A stretch of 64,000 nucleotides of DNA from Moraxella catarrhalis (GTDB lineage Bacteria; Pseudomonadota; Gammaproteobacteria; Pseudomonadales; Moraxellaceae). The notes beneath the pieces are model-generated. The model was not told where the DNA came from. It searched no databases and saw only the letters and a list, made by a program, of their open reading frames with translations. The DNA lies in contig NZ_LWAH01000013.1 of the NCBI RefSeq assembly GCF_001632285.1, positions 62,001-126,000 on the forward strand, given 5' to 3'. Each line of letters opens with the position of its first letter. Position 1 is the first letter of the stretch. The position numbers and the translations under genes are program-made. Below are positions 1 to 8,917 of the stretch, piece by piece.

Positions 1-618
1 CTTGCGGTCTCGTTCGGGTGTCATGATAGGTTGGATAACGCCTTGTTCATTCAGATGAATGCCCAGCGGACGGCGTTCTTTTTGAATGCTCTCTTGTAAT
101 AGCATGATGGCTTGAATGAGTGCCTCAGGTCTGGGCGGACACCCCGGAACATACACATCCACAGGCAAGATTTTATCCACCCCCTGCACCACCGAATAAA
201 TGTCATACATGCCGCCAGAGTTGGCACACGCCCCCATGGAGATGACCCATTTAGGTTCTAGCATTTGTTCATACAGCCTGAGAATCACAGGTGCCATTTT
301 GACAAAACACGTCCCCGCCACTATCATCACATCAGCTTGGCGAGGGGAGGCACGAATGACCTCCGCCCCAAAACGAGACAAATCATGCACGCCTGTCAAG
401 GTCGTGGCATACTCCACATAACAACAGCTTGTGCCAAAGTTAAAGGGCCATAAGGAGTTTTTGCGACCCCAGTTGGCAAGGTTGTGCGTCAAATCGGACA
501 ATCTGCCCAAAAAAACATTTTTATCCACCTCGGCTTGGGTGATATCGTCAATGATTTCACGGCTTTGTTGTGGGTATTGCTTGGTATGTTGGTTTGGTTT
601 GGTGAGCGTATATTTCAT
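1..618 (-). CDS. nuoB: NADH-quinone oxidoreductase subunit B (partial, 3' end outside window)
   Basis: Subunit of respiratory complex I that carries the N2 [4Fe-4S] cluster and hands electrons to quinone at the peripheral/membrane arm junction. Reading from the ATG at 618, the 206 visible codons contain the family's cluster-ligand motifs: GTSCCYVEY near residue 63, [10 protein letters not shown] about 40 residues later, and [13 protein letters not shown] further on, with the conserved [10 protein letters not shown] segment between. The frame is open to the window edge, so only the C-terminal tail is missing. The start MKYTLTKPN is the first ATG of the frame. It lies about 350 bp downstream of nuoA rather than directly adjacent, with a small membrane ORF between. 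Identification is secure. Confidence 0.97.
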   Translation of the reverse strand, partial: MKYTLTKPNQHTKQYPQQSREIIDDITQAEVDKNVFLGRLSDLTHNLANWGRKNSLWPFNFGTSCCYVEYATTLTGVHDLSRFGAEVIRASPRQADVMIVAGTCFVKMAPVILRLYEQMLEPKWVISMGACANSGGMYDIYSVVQGVDKILPVDVYVPGCPPRPEALIQAIMLLQESIQKERRPLGIHLNEQGVIQPIMTPERDRK

Positions 619-746
619 CGTCTTAATCTTGCTGGTTAATAAACTGGCGTTATTTTAGATTTGGTTTTGGATTTATCCAAATGACTGCCTTAGGATTGCA
701 AATCAGATTTTACCCTTGATTTATCATTGCCATCTGCTCTACTGTC

Positions 747-902
747 TTAATGGTCAGGATTGTTTCTTTTCTTAACACCAAAAATCAGGCAAATGATTAC
801 TGAACCCATGAATACAAAATTATTAGAAACAATTGCTGCTATCATAAAAATTATGGCAAGCATGGCAAACATCCAATCAATTTTATACCCTTTTATTATC
901 AT
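747..902 (-). CDS. 51-residue predicted two-helix membrane protein between nuoA and nuoB
   Basis: A short ORF starting ATG at 902 and ending TAA at 747, in the same orientation as nuoA and nuoB. An AAGGGG ribosome-binding site sits 5 bases before the ATG, which is the main reason to believe it is translated. The product has a basic/aromatic N terminus (MIIKGYKIDW), a hydrophobic stretch at about residues 11-25, a short polar turn (SNN), a second hydrophobic stretch at about 29-43, and a charged tail KKRNNPDH. This gives a two-helix hairpin topology. Codon use is AT-rich (several ATA, one AGA) compared with the nuo genes. I do not recognise a family. It could be a complex I accessory peptide, a type I toxin-like peptide, or a chance ORF in an acquired spacer. 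Confidence 0.55.
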   Translation of the reverse strand: MIIKGYKIDWMFAMLAIIFMIAAIVSNNFVFMGSVIICLIFGVKKRNNPDH

Positions 903-967
903 GAGCACCCCTTATCACTTAAAAATCACCCATACCAACAAACACTGTCAATCAATTGGCGGTGCTA

Positions 968-1576
968 TTATGAGTTAAAATCTTGGGTGGTTACCTGGCC
1001 TGTGGTATTAATGTGGTCAATGTTTGTCATCTGTTCGCTGTCCTTGTCAAGCACCGCTTGTAAGCCTTTACGCCCTGCAAAAATCCGCCCTGATGACTGG
1101 GCAGGGACTTTTCCTGTGGGGTCGGTGTGCAGTTCATCAATACCATGAAAAGCGGTAATGGCAGTCAAATCAAAGTCAGCAGGACGGCTTAGAATGCGTT
1201 TTTTCTTAATGCGTTTATCGGCAGGCGCCCAGTTCATCGCACCAAGACGCATTTCATAGACAAGCCCCACAAATAAAATGGCAATAAAAACAAAAGCACT
1301 GGCAAACCCTGCCCAGCCTACTTCACGCACACTCACCGCATAGGCATACAAGTACAAGGCCTCTAAGTCAAATATCACAAAGAAAATCGCCACAAGGTAA
1401 AATTTGGCAGACAAACGAATGCGAGCCGTCCCTGCTGAAACCACGCCTGCTTCAAAGTTTTCTTGTTTTTGAGAACCGCTTGAACGCCCACCCAATAGGC
1501 GTGGCACGACAAGCATAAAGACGACAAGCCCTAAACTGGCAAGTAAATAGACAATGGCTGACCATTCGGCTGGCAT
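968..1576 (-). CDS. nuoA: NADH-quinone oxidoreductase subunit A
   Basis: Small membrane subunit of complex I. The product (202 residues from the ATG at 1576) has three hydrophobic segments (about residues 5-25, 60-80 and 85-108) and the family signature: NFEAGVVSAGTARIRLSAKFYLVAIFFVIFD is split across residues about 39-69, including the conserved FDLEALYLYA segment in the loop. The last 80 residues are a hydrophilic extension beyond the usual 120-150, as seen in other Moraxellaceae-type NuoA proteins. A TTG seven codons upstream is possible but lacks a Shine-Dalgarno; GGGGTG precedes the ATG. First gene of the nuo operon. Confidence 0.95.
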   Translation of the reverse strand: MPAEWSAIVYLLASLGLVVFMLVVPRLLGGRSSGSQKQENFEAGVVSAGTARIRLSAKFYLVAIFFVIFDLEALYLYAYAVSVREVGWAGFASAFVFIAILFVGLVYEMRLGAMNWAPADKRIKKKRILSRPADFDLTAITAFHGIDELHTDPTGKVPAQSSGRIFAGRKGLQAVLDKDSEQMTNIDHINTTGQVTTQDFNS

Positions 1577-1752
1577 AATCACCCCATGTGATCTCAATTT
1601 TATAAAATGGGGATATTATAACACACTTTACAAAATTACATCATTTTAGCAATGAATTTATCCCAAGAAATCATTTCAAATGATTATGGTGAGATTTTTT
1701 CAACAAATGGTATACCAAAATCTATCCAAACATATTTAAGTTGTATTATCAA

Positions 1753-1965
1753 CTAAACCAATTGCGTATCAAAGCCTGCCTCTTCAATTGCTTCAACGAT
1801 TGCTGGAACATCGCAGTCTGACTCATCATATGCCACCACCGCCAAGCCATCTTCTAGACTGACAGAGATTGCCTCAACGCCAACCACCGCTTGTAAGGCT
1901 TTTTGGACGCTACTGACACAGCCACCACAAGTCATACCTTCAATCTTAATCTTAATTTGTTTCAT
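1753..1965 (-). CDS. heavy-metal-associated (HMA) domain protein, CopZ-like copper chaperone
   Basis: A 70-residue single-domain protein with the ferredoxin-like HMA fold. The metal-binding motif GMTCGGCV (MxCxxC, residues about 10-17) is present, followed by a typical HMA pattern ending EAIEEAGFDTQLV. Such proteins bind Cu(I) and pass it to P-type ATPases. It lies 24 bp downstream of lolA on the same strand and may be read through from it; no copper ATPase is in view. Function as a chaperone is inferred from the family. Confidence 0.85.
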   Translation of the reverse strand: MKQIKIKIEGMTCGGCVSSVQKALQAVVGVEAISVSLEDGLAVVAYDESDCDVPAIVEAIEEAGFDTQLV

Positions 1966-1989
1966 AGCGTATCCTTTTATTGTAAAAAA

Positions 1990-2658
1990 TTACTGATTAA
2001 TCACATCTACACCATTTGGCGGCGTGAAATTAAACTGCGTTGCTGGCAATTTTTTATTTAAAGCAATATTACTAAATTGAATGGTTGTGGTCTGACCAAT
2101 AGAATCTTGAAGTACCATCATCACGGGACGGCCGCCATTAAAGCTTAATGATAGGCTACCAAAATTAGCATTACTGGATTTGGGTGTTAAAATAAAGTAG
2201 TTTTTATTCGCATCAGGTTGGCTGACATTAAAATGGCGATCAATTTGGCTTGGATCGCCTGACAATAATAATGCGGGTACTTCTCCGATTTGACTGCCAA
2301 CCGATTGCCGAGTTGCTTGTTGCAAATCTTTATCATAAATCCACATGGTATTACCATTAGCGACAATCAACTGTTCGGCAGGCGATTTGGTTTCCCAACG
2401 GAACTGATTTTGACGCTGAACGCCCATCATGCCTGTAAAATTGGTTTTTTTATTGCCTGCTTGTGTAGTTTGGCTAAAGTTTGCCGTCATCGAGCGAATG
2501 CCTGATAGTTGGCTGTTTAAATTTTTGGTAGCCTGTGATTGAGAAGCAGCGGCAGCATGGGCAACTGTTGTCAAAGCGACAGGCATCATAACAGATGCCA
2601 TAATAGCACCACTGATAACGGCGTTTACTACGGCGGTTTTTAGGGTTGAAGTTAACAT
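1990..2658 (-). CDS. lolA: outer-membrane lipoprotein carrier protein LolA
   Basis: Periplasmic chaperone that takes mature lipoproteins from the inner-membrane Lol ABC transporter to the outer membrane. The start at 2658 (MLTSTLKTAV) is chosen because GGGAAA precedes it and a signal peptide follows, ending TVAHA around residue 33; the frame is open upstream but that stretch has no secretory character. The mature protein has the LolA pattern: FSQTTQ near the N terminus, QFRWETKSPAEQLIVANG with the following MWIYD strand, and NFTPPNGVDVI at the C terminus. Length 222 residues is normal. The partner transporter genes lie at 54.8-56.7 kb. Confidence 0.93.
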   Translation of the reverse strand: MLTSTLKTAVVNAVISGAIMASVMMPVALTTVAHAAAASQSQATKNLNSQLSGIRSMTANFSQTTQAGNKKTNFTGMMGVQRQNQFRWETKSPAEQLIVANGNTMWIYDKDLQQATRQSVGSQIGEVPALLLSGDPSQIDRHFNVSQPDANKNYFILTPKSSNANFGSLSLSFNGGRPVMMVLQDSIGQTTTIQFSNIALNKKLPATQFNFTPPNGVDVINQ

Positions 2659-2909
2659 AAATTTCCCTTGATATTCTTGATATAATGCTATGCGATATAT
2701 TTGATAGCATCTATTTTTATTTTGCCAAATCACTGTATGACAATCTACATAAAAAATGCAAATAAACTGATTAAATAGTTGCGATATGTAGCAATTTTGA
2801 TAAGGTTGTAAAGGTTGCCAAAATGCGTCATTGGCTGATTCGGTTTTAGGTATGGATAAAATACCAAACACCAATCATCACAAATCAACCAATCGCCCAT
2901 AAGCTGGCA

Positions 2910-3545
2910 CTACGGTAAAAGACGCATGATTTGCCACTCATCACCTTGTTTGGTGTATGCCATACGATCATGCATACGCCCAAGACGACCTTGCCAAAAT
3001 TCGGCATGGTCGATGATTAGCTCATAACCGCCCCAAAAACTTGGATAAGGCACATTTTGAGTATGCTGCCGCTCTAGTGCCAAGAATTTTTCTTCCATTG
3101 TTTGGCGATTATCAACAACGCCGCTTTGTGGTTGGCTCACCCAAGCACCCAGCTGGCTTTCTCGTGGACGCTTGGCAAAATAAGCTGCTGATTTTTCGGC
3201 CGAAACTTTAACCATTTGCCCACTTAAACGAACCTGACGCTCAAGACTGTGCCAAAAAAATAACACTTCAGCATTAGGATTGTCAGCAATATCCTGACCT
3301 TTGGCACTGTCATAATTGGTATAAAATACCACACCTTGCTCGGTGAGCTCACGCATCAACACAATACGAACGCTGGGGCGATTATCACCGCCACAAGTTG
3401 CCAAGCTCATCGCATACGGTTCAGGCAATTTGGCAGCGACCGCCTCATCAAACCAAGCACGAAACAAAGTCAATGGATTGCTTGGCAATCCTGTATCAGC
3501 CAAACTGTATTTTTCATAGGATTGTCGATAATCGGTTAAATCCAT
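2910..3545 (-). CDS. pdxH: pyridoxamine 5'-phosphate oxidase
   Basis: FMN-dependent oxidase that converts pyridoxine or pyridoxamine 5'-phosphate into pyridoxal phosphate, the last step of vitamin B6 synthesis and salvage. The 211-residue product matches the family along its length: N-terminal YRQSYEKYSL, the FMN-contacting PSVRIVLMRE and VVFYTNYDSAKGQ segments, RQVRLSGQMVKVS, and the C-terminal WQGRLGRMHDR substrate/FMN motif. Cytosolic homodimer in known members. It is a single gene with about 165 bp of AT-rich upstream spacer, so probably has its own promoter. Confidence 0.97.
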   Translation of the reverse strand: MDLTDYRQSYEKYSLADTGLPSNPLTLFRAWFDEAVAAKLPEPYAMSLATCGGDNRPSVRIVLMRELTEQGVVFYTNYDSAKGQDIADNPNAEVLFFWHSLERQVRLSGQMVKVSAEKSAAYFAKRPRESQLGAWVSQPQSGVVDNRQTMEEKFLALERQHTQNVPYPSFWGGYELIIDHAEFWQGRLGRMHDRMAYTKQGDEWQIMRLLP

Positions 3546-3710
3546 TCAAATCTCCTCATTGTCATCACAAATCACCCAAACTTGCCAAAATAGTTATTTA
3601 CCACACCCGTATCTCATAGAGCTTATGGGCTATAGTACTGACAAGTTACATACTTATTGTATATTAATGATATACTTGACATTTTACCAGTTACTTTTAT
3701 GTCAATTCAT

Positions 3711-5069
3711 TTAAGCCAAAACACGCCGAACTTCTGCCGCTAATTTTTGGGCAACCTCTTGGCATACCGCCTGATTTTGATGCTCAACCATCACACGGAT
3801 GACAGGTTCGGTACCTGATTGACGAATCAGCAACCGACCTTGGTCAGACAGCTGTTCTTCTGCGTTTTTAAAGATGATATTTAGCTCATCGTTATCATAA
3901 GGGTTGCTCATTTGAGTTAAGCGTACATTAATGAGCGTTTGGGGAAAAGGCGTATAATCCAAAACCAACTCTCTTAAAGATTTGCCTGTTTCTGCTATGC
4001 AGCTTAGCACCTGCAAACCTGCCACAATCGCATCTCCAGTACGGCTTTTATCCAAGCATAAAATATGACCCGATGGCTCGCCGCCGATACTCCAGCCTCG
4101 CTCTTGGAGTGCTTGCATAACATAACGATCGCCAACCTGAGCTCGGTAAAATCCAATCCCTTGATTAGCCAACGCCAGCTCAAGTGCGACATTACTCATC
4201 AGCGTTCCTACCACGCCTACAGGCTTAAGGTGTTTGGCAAGAATGTATAAAATCCCATCACCATCAATAATGTTTCCTTGATTGTCTGCCATAATAATGC
4301 GATCGCCATCACCATCTAGGGCAATGCCAACATCTGCACCATACTCACGCACTGCCGCCTGAATAATATTAGGATGAGTTGAACCACAGTTGTCATTGAT
4401 ATTAATGCCATTTGGTGTGTTATGAATTGCAATGACTTGTGCACCTAATTCTTGAAGTACTCTGGGAGCAACACTATAGCCTGCACCATTGGCACAATCA
4501 ATCACAATTTTAAGATTGGATAAATTTAGATGATACGGAAAACTTCCCTTGCAATACTCAATATATCTACCATTGGCATCGGCGATACGGTGATTTTTAC
4601 CAATAGCGTCAGCTTTAATGCCCTCTAGGCGAGCCAAACTGGCATTTGTATCATCAACCAAAGCGGTTAATTGATCATTGATGGCATTTTGCATCTCATC
4701 AGAGATTTTTTTGCCCTCATGATTAAAAAATTTTACGCCGTTATCTTGATATGGATTATGCGATGCTGAAATGACCACGCCCATATCCGCATGAAAGCTT
4801 TTCACCAAATGAGCAATTGCAGGCGTCGGCAGTGGTCCAAGCATATGCACATCAACGCCTGCTGCGTTAAATCCTGCCTGCAATGCCGCCTCGATGACAT
4901 AGCCTGACAATCGGGTATCTTTGCCAATCAAGACGCTTGGGCGTTTATTGAGCGATTGACGCATTAAAACCTGACCTGCACCAAAACCTAAGCGTAATAA
5001 AAAATCAGGTGTGATTGGAAAAACTCCAAATTGTCCACGAATACCATCGGTGCCAAAATAACTCATCAT
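3711..5069 (-). CDS. glmM: phosphoglucosamine mutase
   Basis: Interconverts glucosamine 6-phosphate and glucosamine 1-phosphate, feeding UDP-GlcNAc for peptidoglycan and lipooligosaccharide. At 452 residues it has the four-domain phosphohexomutase layout: N-terminal [12 protein letters not shown], the active-site phosphoserine loop [12 protein letters not shown] (around residue 100), the metal-binding DGDGDR (around 245), the sugar-specificity loop GEPSGH, and the C-terminal phosphate-binding [14 protein letters not shown]. Two Met codons open the frame; either may be used. The divergent upstream region is shared with the hydrolase at 5381. Confidence 0.97.
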   Translation of the reverse strand: MMSYFGTDGIRGQFGVFPITPDFLLRLGFGAGQVLMRQSLNKRPSVLIGKDTRLSGYVIEAALQAGFNAAGVDVHMLGPLPTPAIAHLVKSFHADMGVVISASHNPYQDNGVKFFNHEGKKISDEMQNAINDQLTALVDDTNASLARLEGIKADAIGKNHRIADANGRYIEYCKGSFPYHLNLSNLKIVIDCANGAGYSVAPRVLQELGAQVIAIHNTPNGININDNCGSTHPNIIQAAVREYGADVGIALDGDGDRIIMADNQGNIIDGDGILYILAKHLKPVGVVGTLMSNVALELALANQGIGFYRAQVGDRYVMQALQERGWSIGGEPSGHILCLDKSRTGDAIVAGLQVLSCIAETGKSLRELVLDYTPFPQTLINVRLTQMSNPYDNDELNIIFKNAEEQLSDQGRLLIRQSGTEPVIRVMVEHQNQAVCQEVAQKLAAEVRRVLA

Positions 5070-5380
5070 TCATCCTTCTTAAAATACAAAATTGGTGTGA
5101 TTAACTTAAGTACAGTTAATATTGATGACTTCATGTGAGAGCTAAACTTAGGGATAAATGACAGCAATATCCCAAAATTGATGATTTATCATGAAAATTA
5201 TAGCATATTTTAAGACAATAAATGACTAAGAAACATCAAACCTTGGTGGATTTGTTGCGGCTTGTGTGTTAAATACTGGAAAATTTACCCAAAGTCATGT
5301 ATGCTTGATTAATACAAACCATAACTATAACTAACTGGCGATGAATCATAGTAATAAAAACACTCAATCAGGATGATCTT
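5070..5380. other. intergenic divergent region glmM / alpha-beta hydrolase
   Basis: This 311-bp AT-rich stretch must hold promoters for both outward-reading genes. A TTGATT at 5305 with TATAAC-like sequence at 5326 is a weak candidate for the plus-strand gene. No ORF with a convincing ribosome-binding site, no RNA gene and no strong hairpin was seen. Confidence 0.4.
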
Positions 5381-6286
5381 ATGACACTCACTCAAATTCA
5401 TCAGCTAAATAAGCTGCCCAAATCCATAAAAACTGGCAAGCCACTGTTACATTTTGTACATGCCAATGGTATTCCTACACCAACATATCAAGTCATGCTA
5501 GATAGGCTTGCCAGATATTTTACCATCGTGTCAATCAATGAATTAGGCACACACCCCAACTATCCTGTTGATCATCACTGGCAAAGTATGACCCATCAAG
5601 TCGGTGATAGCATTGATGATGCCTGCCGTGAGCATGGCGTGTCAACACTGGTGGCAGTTGGACATTCTTTGGGTGCCATGACGACCTTACAGACATTGAT
5701 TGCTAACCCAAAACCCATCAGCCAAGCAGTTTTATTAGACCCTTCTTTGCTGACAGCTCGTTCTGCTTTTTTATATCATGTAACTAAGACGATGGATAAA
5801 TACATAGGGCGTATTCCAAAATTTCAATACCATTTGATTGATCAATTAACGCCCGCCCAAAAATCCAAATACCGCAAAGATATCTTTGATAGCCGTGATG
5901 ACGCATATCAAGCCCTAAGGCATAAGGCTTTGTTTGCATCATTTGATGAACGCAGTTTTCAAAATTATATCAAATACGGTTTTAAGCCAACGGCGGATGG
6001 CAAATATACGCTAAGCATTCCCAAATCTGTAGAGAGTGCAATTTTTCGCACCATGCCATCACTGTATTGGCTAAAATCCATCTCACCTGCCAAGCCAGTC
6101 GCTTTAATTGCAGGTCAAGACAGCGATTTTACCAAAATTGGCTCTTATGACGATGCCCACAAAAAATTTGATATACCTGTTTATTATGTTCTAGGGTCGC
6201 ATATGTTTCCGCTTGAGTATCCTGAACAAACCGCTGATGATATCCTAAATACACTCATTGAACAATTACAGCTTGAATGTCACTAA
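5381..6286 (+). CDS. alpha/beta-hydrolase family protein
   Basis: A 301-residue cytosolic hydrolase of the alpha/beta fold. The oxyanion-side motif HFVHANGIP (about residues 24-32) and the nucleophile elbow GHSLG with Ser96 are clear; a candidate acid is Asp in IAGQDSDF (about 243) and a candidate base is His274 in GSHMFPLEYP, next to the C terminus as expected. Substrate is unknown; esterase or peptidase-like activity are both possible. The last bases overlap the start of the CPBP protease gene by 10 bp, so the two are translationally coupled. CAGGAT before the ATG is a fair ribosome-binding site. Confidence 0.85.
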   Translation: MTLTQIHQLNKLPKSIKTGKPLLHFVHANGIPTPTYQVMLDRLARYFTIVSINELGTHPNYPVDHHWQSMTHQVGDSIDDACREHGVSTLVAVGHSLGAMTTLQTLIANPKPISQAVLLDPSLLTARSAFLYHVTKTMDKYIGRIPKFQYHLIDQLTPAQKSKYRKDIFDSRDDAYQALRHKALFASFDERSFQNYIKYGFKPTADGKYTLSIPKSVESAIFRTMPSLYWLKSISPAKPVALIAGQDSDFTKIGSYDDAHKKFDIPVYYVLGSHMFPLEYPEQTADDILNTLIEQLQLECH

Positions 6287-7056
6287 CGCCCAAATCCATC
6301 GCCTTATTACCCAAATACCCAGCAATCATCGCACTGTTTCTGATGATTGCGATGATTGCAAGTATGTTTGTTCTTCAATACGGCTGGTTGTTATTGCTTA
6401 GCGGTATTAATGAGCTGCTCAATCCATCTTTTATTGCCAAAAATACGCTGACAATCATGTCATTGATATTAACCGCTGTCAGCTTGGTATGGATCATTGT
6501 GATTTGGCAATATCTGCGTATCAAAACTATGGGTCATACGACCAAAACAACCATCTTAATATGGCAATGTTATTTTGGCTTTCATGCCATGAATTCAAAG
6601 GCGTTTTTTAAAGCTTTGGCGATTTTATTGGTTGGTATCATCTTATCAAGTGGGTTTGTTGCCATACTCAGCGATTGGCTAAAACCCATGCCATCAATTG
6701 ATGTCAAAAGTTTGGTTGATGACAGCACGCCCATGTGGTTATTTGCACTGTTGGTGCTAATTTGTGCCCCAATCTATGAAGAGCTGATTTGTCGTGGGCT
6801 ATTTTGGCGATTGGGTGAGGATATTTTTAGCCCCTTTTTCACCCAAGAGCGACACACAAATATCGCTGTTAGTTTATTATCCAGCGGTATTTTTTCTTTT
6901 TTGCACTTTCAATATAATTATATTGACCTTGTGATGATGGCGACACTGTCATTAATACTTTGCTATACACGGCTGTCTACACAATCAATTTTTGCACCAA
7001 TGCTACTCCACAGTATCAATAATAGCTTAGTGCTGCTTTTGATGATTTTTTCATAA
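6277..7056 (+). CDS. CPBP-family intramembrane metalloprotease
   Basis: Polytopic membrane protein of 259 residues with about six hydrophobic helices. It carries the conserved CPBP (Abi/Rce1-like) motifs: EExxxR at residues 168-173 (EELICR), a histidine in SFLHFQYN at 210, and HxxxN at 245-249 (HSINN). Family members are intramembrane endopeptidases, some linked to bacteriocin self-immunity, many of unknown role. Co-transcribed with the preceding hydrolase through a 10-bp overlap, suggesting a shared envelope-related job. It ends 21 bp from the convergent dusA gene, with no terminator hairpin between. Confidence 0.88.
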   Translation: MSLTPKSIALLPKYPAIIALFLMIAMIASMFVLQYGWLLLLSGINELLNPSFIAKNTLTIMSLILTAVSLVWIIVIWQYLRIKTMGHTTKTTILIWQCYFGFHAMNSKAFFKALAILLVGIILSSGFVAILSDWLKPMPSIDVKSLVDDSTPMWLFALLVLICAPIYEELICRGLFWRLGEDIFSPFFTQERHTNIAVSLLSSGIFSFLHFQYNYIDLVMMATLSLILCYTRLSTQSIFAPMLLHSINNSLVLLLMIFS

Positions 7057-7077
7057 GCCAATCTGTCAGCGATGAAC

Positions 7078-8046
7078 CTATTGACCATTTTGGGATAAAA
7101 CTCGATCGCCTGACTGATAAATCTCATCGACCGTCAAAACAGACTTACCGCTTAGATCTTGACGCCAGCGTCTCGCTCCTGCCATGCCTTGAAATAACCC
7201 CAAATAATGGCGTGTCAATACCGCAAGATTCACACCTTCATCAGCACGCTTTTTTAGATAGCTGATTAAATTTTCAAAAATTTGGCGATGACTGGGTGGC
7301 TGACTGCCCCATAAAAGATGACACTCTGCCATCAAATACGGATTGTGATAAAATGCTCGCCCAATCATCACGCCATCGACCTTTGCCAACTGCGTCTTAA
7401 TATCATCCAAATGGCTAATGCCACCGTTAATCTCGATGGTCAAATCGGGGAAATCTTGTTTCAGCCGATAAACCTCTTCATATCGTAATGGCGGAATTTC
7501 TCGGTTTTGTTTGGGTGATAATCCTTGAAGCCAAGCAATGCGAGCATGGGTAATAAAATGCGTGCAACCTGCCTCTGCCACCGTCTGCACAAAATCACGC
7601 ATAAATTCATAGCTATCACAGTCATCAATACCAATGCGATGCTTAACGGTAATCGGTTTGTCGGTTTCATTTTTCATGGCACGCACCATATCAGCCACGA
7701 CTTGCGGTTCTGCCATTAAACATGCACCGATTTTATTGTGCTGCACCCTATCTGAGGGGCAACCGACATTGATATTATACTCACAATATCCAAAACCAAG
7801 TGCTTCGGTTACACGAACCGCTTTAGCCATCTCGTCTGGATTTGAGCCACCCAACTGCAACACAACAGGCGACTCGGTCGGATGACACCGAAGATGATGC
7901 TTGGCATCACCTTTTAAGATGGCGCTGGTGCTAATCATTTCAGTATAAAGATGGATATTTGGGTTAAAAAGCCTTGCAAATGCCCGAAAATCCATGGTGG
8001 TATAATCAATCATTGGGGCAAGGCTGATGCGTTTATTTGTCATCAT
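7078..8046 (-). CDS. dusA: tRNA-dihydrouridine(20/20a) synthase
   Basis: FMN enzyme that reduces uridine at positions 20/20a in the tRNA D-loop. The 322-residue TIM-barrel protein has the Dus signatures: SLAPMIDYTT at the N terminus, LYTEMISTSA, VLQLGGSNP, the NINVGCPS motif with catalytic Cys96, and THARIAWLQGLSPKQNREIPPLRY, the pattern that distinguishes DusA from DusB and DusC. Start overlaps the end of tatD by 4 bp (ATGA), so translation is coupled. Identification as DusA is by motif recall. Confidence 0.94.
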   Translation of the reverse strand: MMTNKRISLAPMIDYTTMDFRAFARLFNPNIHLYTEMISTSAILKGDAKHHLRCHPTESPVVLQLGGSNPDEMAKAVRVTEALGFGYCEYNINVGCPSDRVQHNKIGACLMAEPQVVADMVRAMKNETDKPITVKHRIGIDDCDSYEFMRDFVQTVAEAGCTHFITHARIAWLQGLSPKQNREIPPLRYEEVYRLKQDFPDLTIEINGGISHLDDIKTQLAKVDGVMIGRAFYHNPYLMAECHLLWGSQPPSHRQIFENLISYLKKRADEGVNLAVLTRHYLGLFQGMAGARRWRQDLSGKSVLTVDEIYQSGDRVLSQNGQ

Positions 8047-8846
8047 AAGCGTGAGATAATAGGTTTATATTGATTGACCAAAGTGATAAAATTGCGACTG
8101 GTGATGTGGCCAATCTCTTCGGCAGATTTTTGATAAATCTTTGCCAAAGCTTCTGCCACATATGGCACAAAGGTTGGTTCATTATCACGGCCACGCTTAG
8201 GAACAGGTGCCAAATATGGGCTATCGGTCTCAATAAGCACCCTATCTAAAGGCAATTTGGCAGCGACCTCTCTTAGGTCTTGTGATTTATTAAAGCTTAA
8301 AATGCCCGAAAATGAAATATACAGCCCCATATCCAATGCACGCTTGGCAAAGGCATAATCTTCGGTAAAGCAATGAATAATGCCATGTTCGCACCGCTCA
8401 GCTGTCAGCACCTCTAAAGTATCCTGATAAGCGCTGCGAGTATGTACAATAATGGGCTTTTTAGCGGTCTTTGCTGCGTCAATGTGTGCAGCAAAACTGT
8501 GTTTTTGGGCAGATGATTTATCCTTGTCCCAATAATAATCCAGCCCCGTCTCGCCAAATGCCCAAACTTTTTCATGATCACGCTTTAGCAGTTCATCAGG
8601 ACTGACGGCAGCCAGCGTATGTTCATCTTGGCAAGGGTGAACACCGACACTCATACCAATATCAGGCATGGTATCTGCTGACATCTCAACCCAAGCGTGA
8701 ATATCGTCATATTCAGACAACTGGCACATGATTGCCATGGTACGCCTCACGCCTGCTTGGTACATGGCTTTGAGCAGATTTTCAGGTCTGTTATCATAAT
8801 GGTCAAGCTTTAGATAAGTCAAATGTGCATGACTGTCTGTATACAT
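8043..8846 (-). CDS. TatD-family metal-dependent hydrolase (DNase)
   Basis: A 267-residue amidohydrolase-fold protein. It begins with the metal-binding HxH (YTDSHAHL, His6 and His8) and continues with FGETGLDYYWD, HTRSAYQDTLEVL, GIIHCFTEDYAFA, and the C-terminal LIETDSPYLAPVP, all in family order. TatD enzymes are 3'-5' exonucleases acting on nicked or single-stranded DNA and on D-amino-acid substrates in some members. The closely related YcfH/YjjV proteins cannot be excluded. It is the first gene of a two-gene unit with dusA. Confidence 0.9.
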   Translation of the reverse strand: MYTDSHAHLTYLKLDHYDNRPENLLKAMYQAGVRRTMAIMCQLSEYDDIHAWVEMSADTMPDIGMSVGVHPCQDEHTLAAVSPDELLKRDHEKVWAFGETGLDYYWDKDKSSAQKHSFAAHIDAAKTAKKPIIVHTRSAYQDTLEVLTAERCEHGIIHCFTEDYAFAKRALDMGLYISFSGILSFNKSQDLREVAAKLPLDRVLIETDSPYLAPVPKRGRDNEPTFVPYVAEALAKIYQKSAEEIGHITSRNFITLVNQYKPIISRL

Positions 8847-8917
8847 GATTTGCCCTTGATAAGTATTGGTTAATCACTTTGGCGTAACCTAAGTGATGCT
8901 AATTGGGGCGTATTTTA

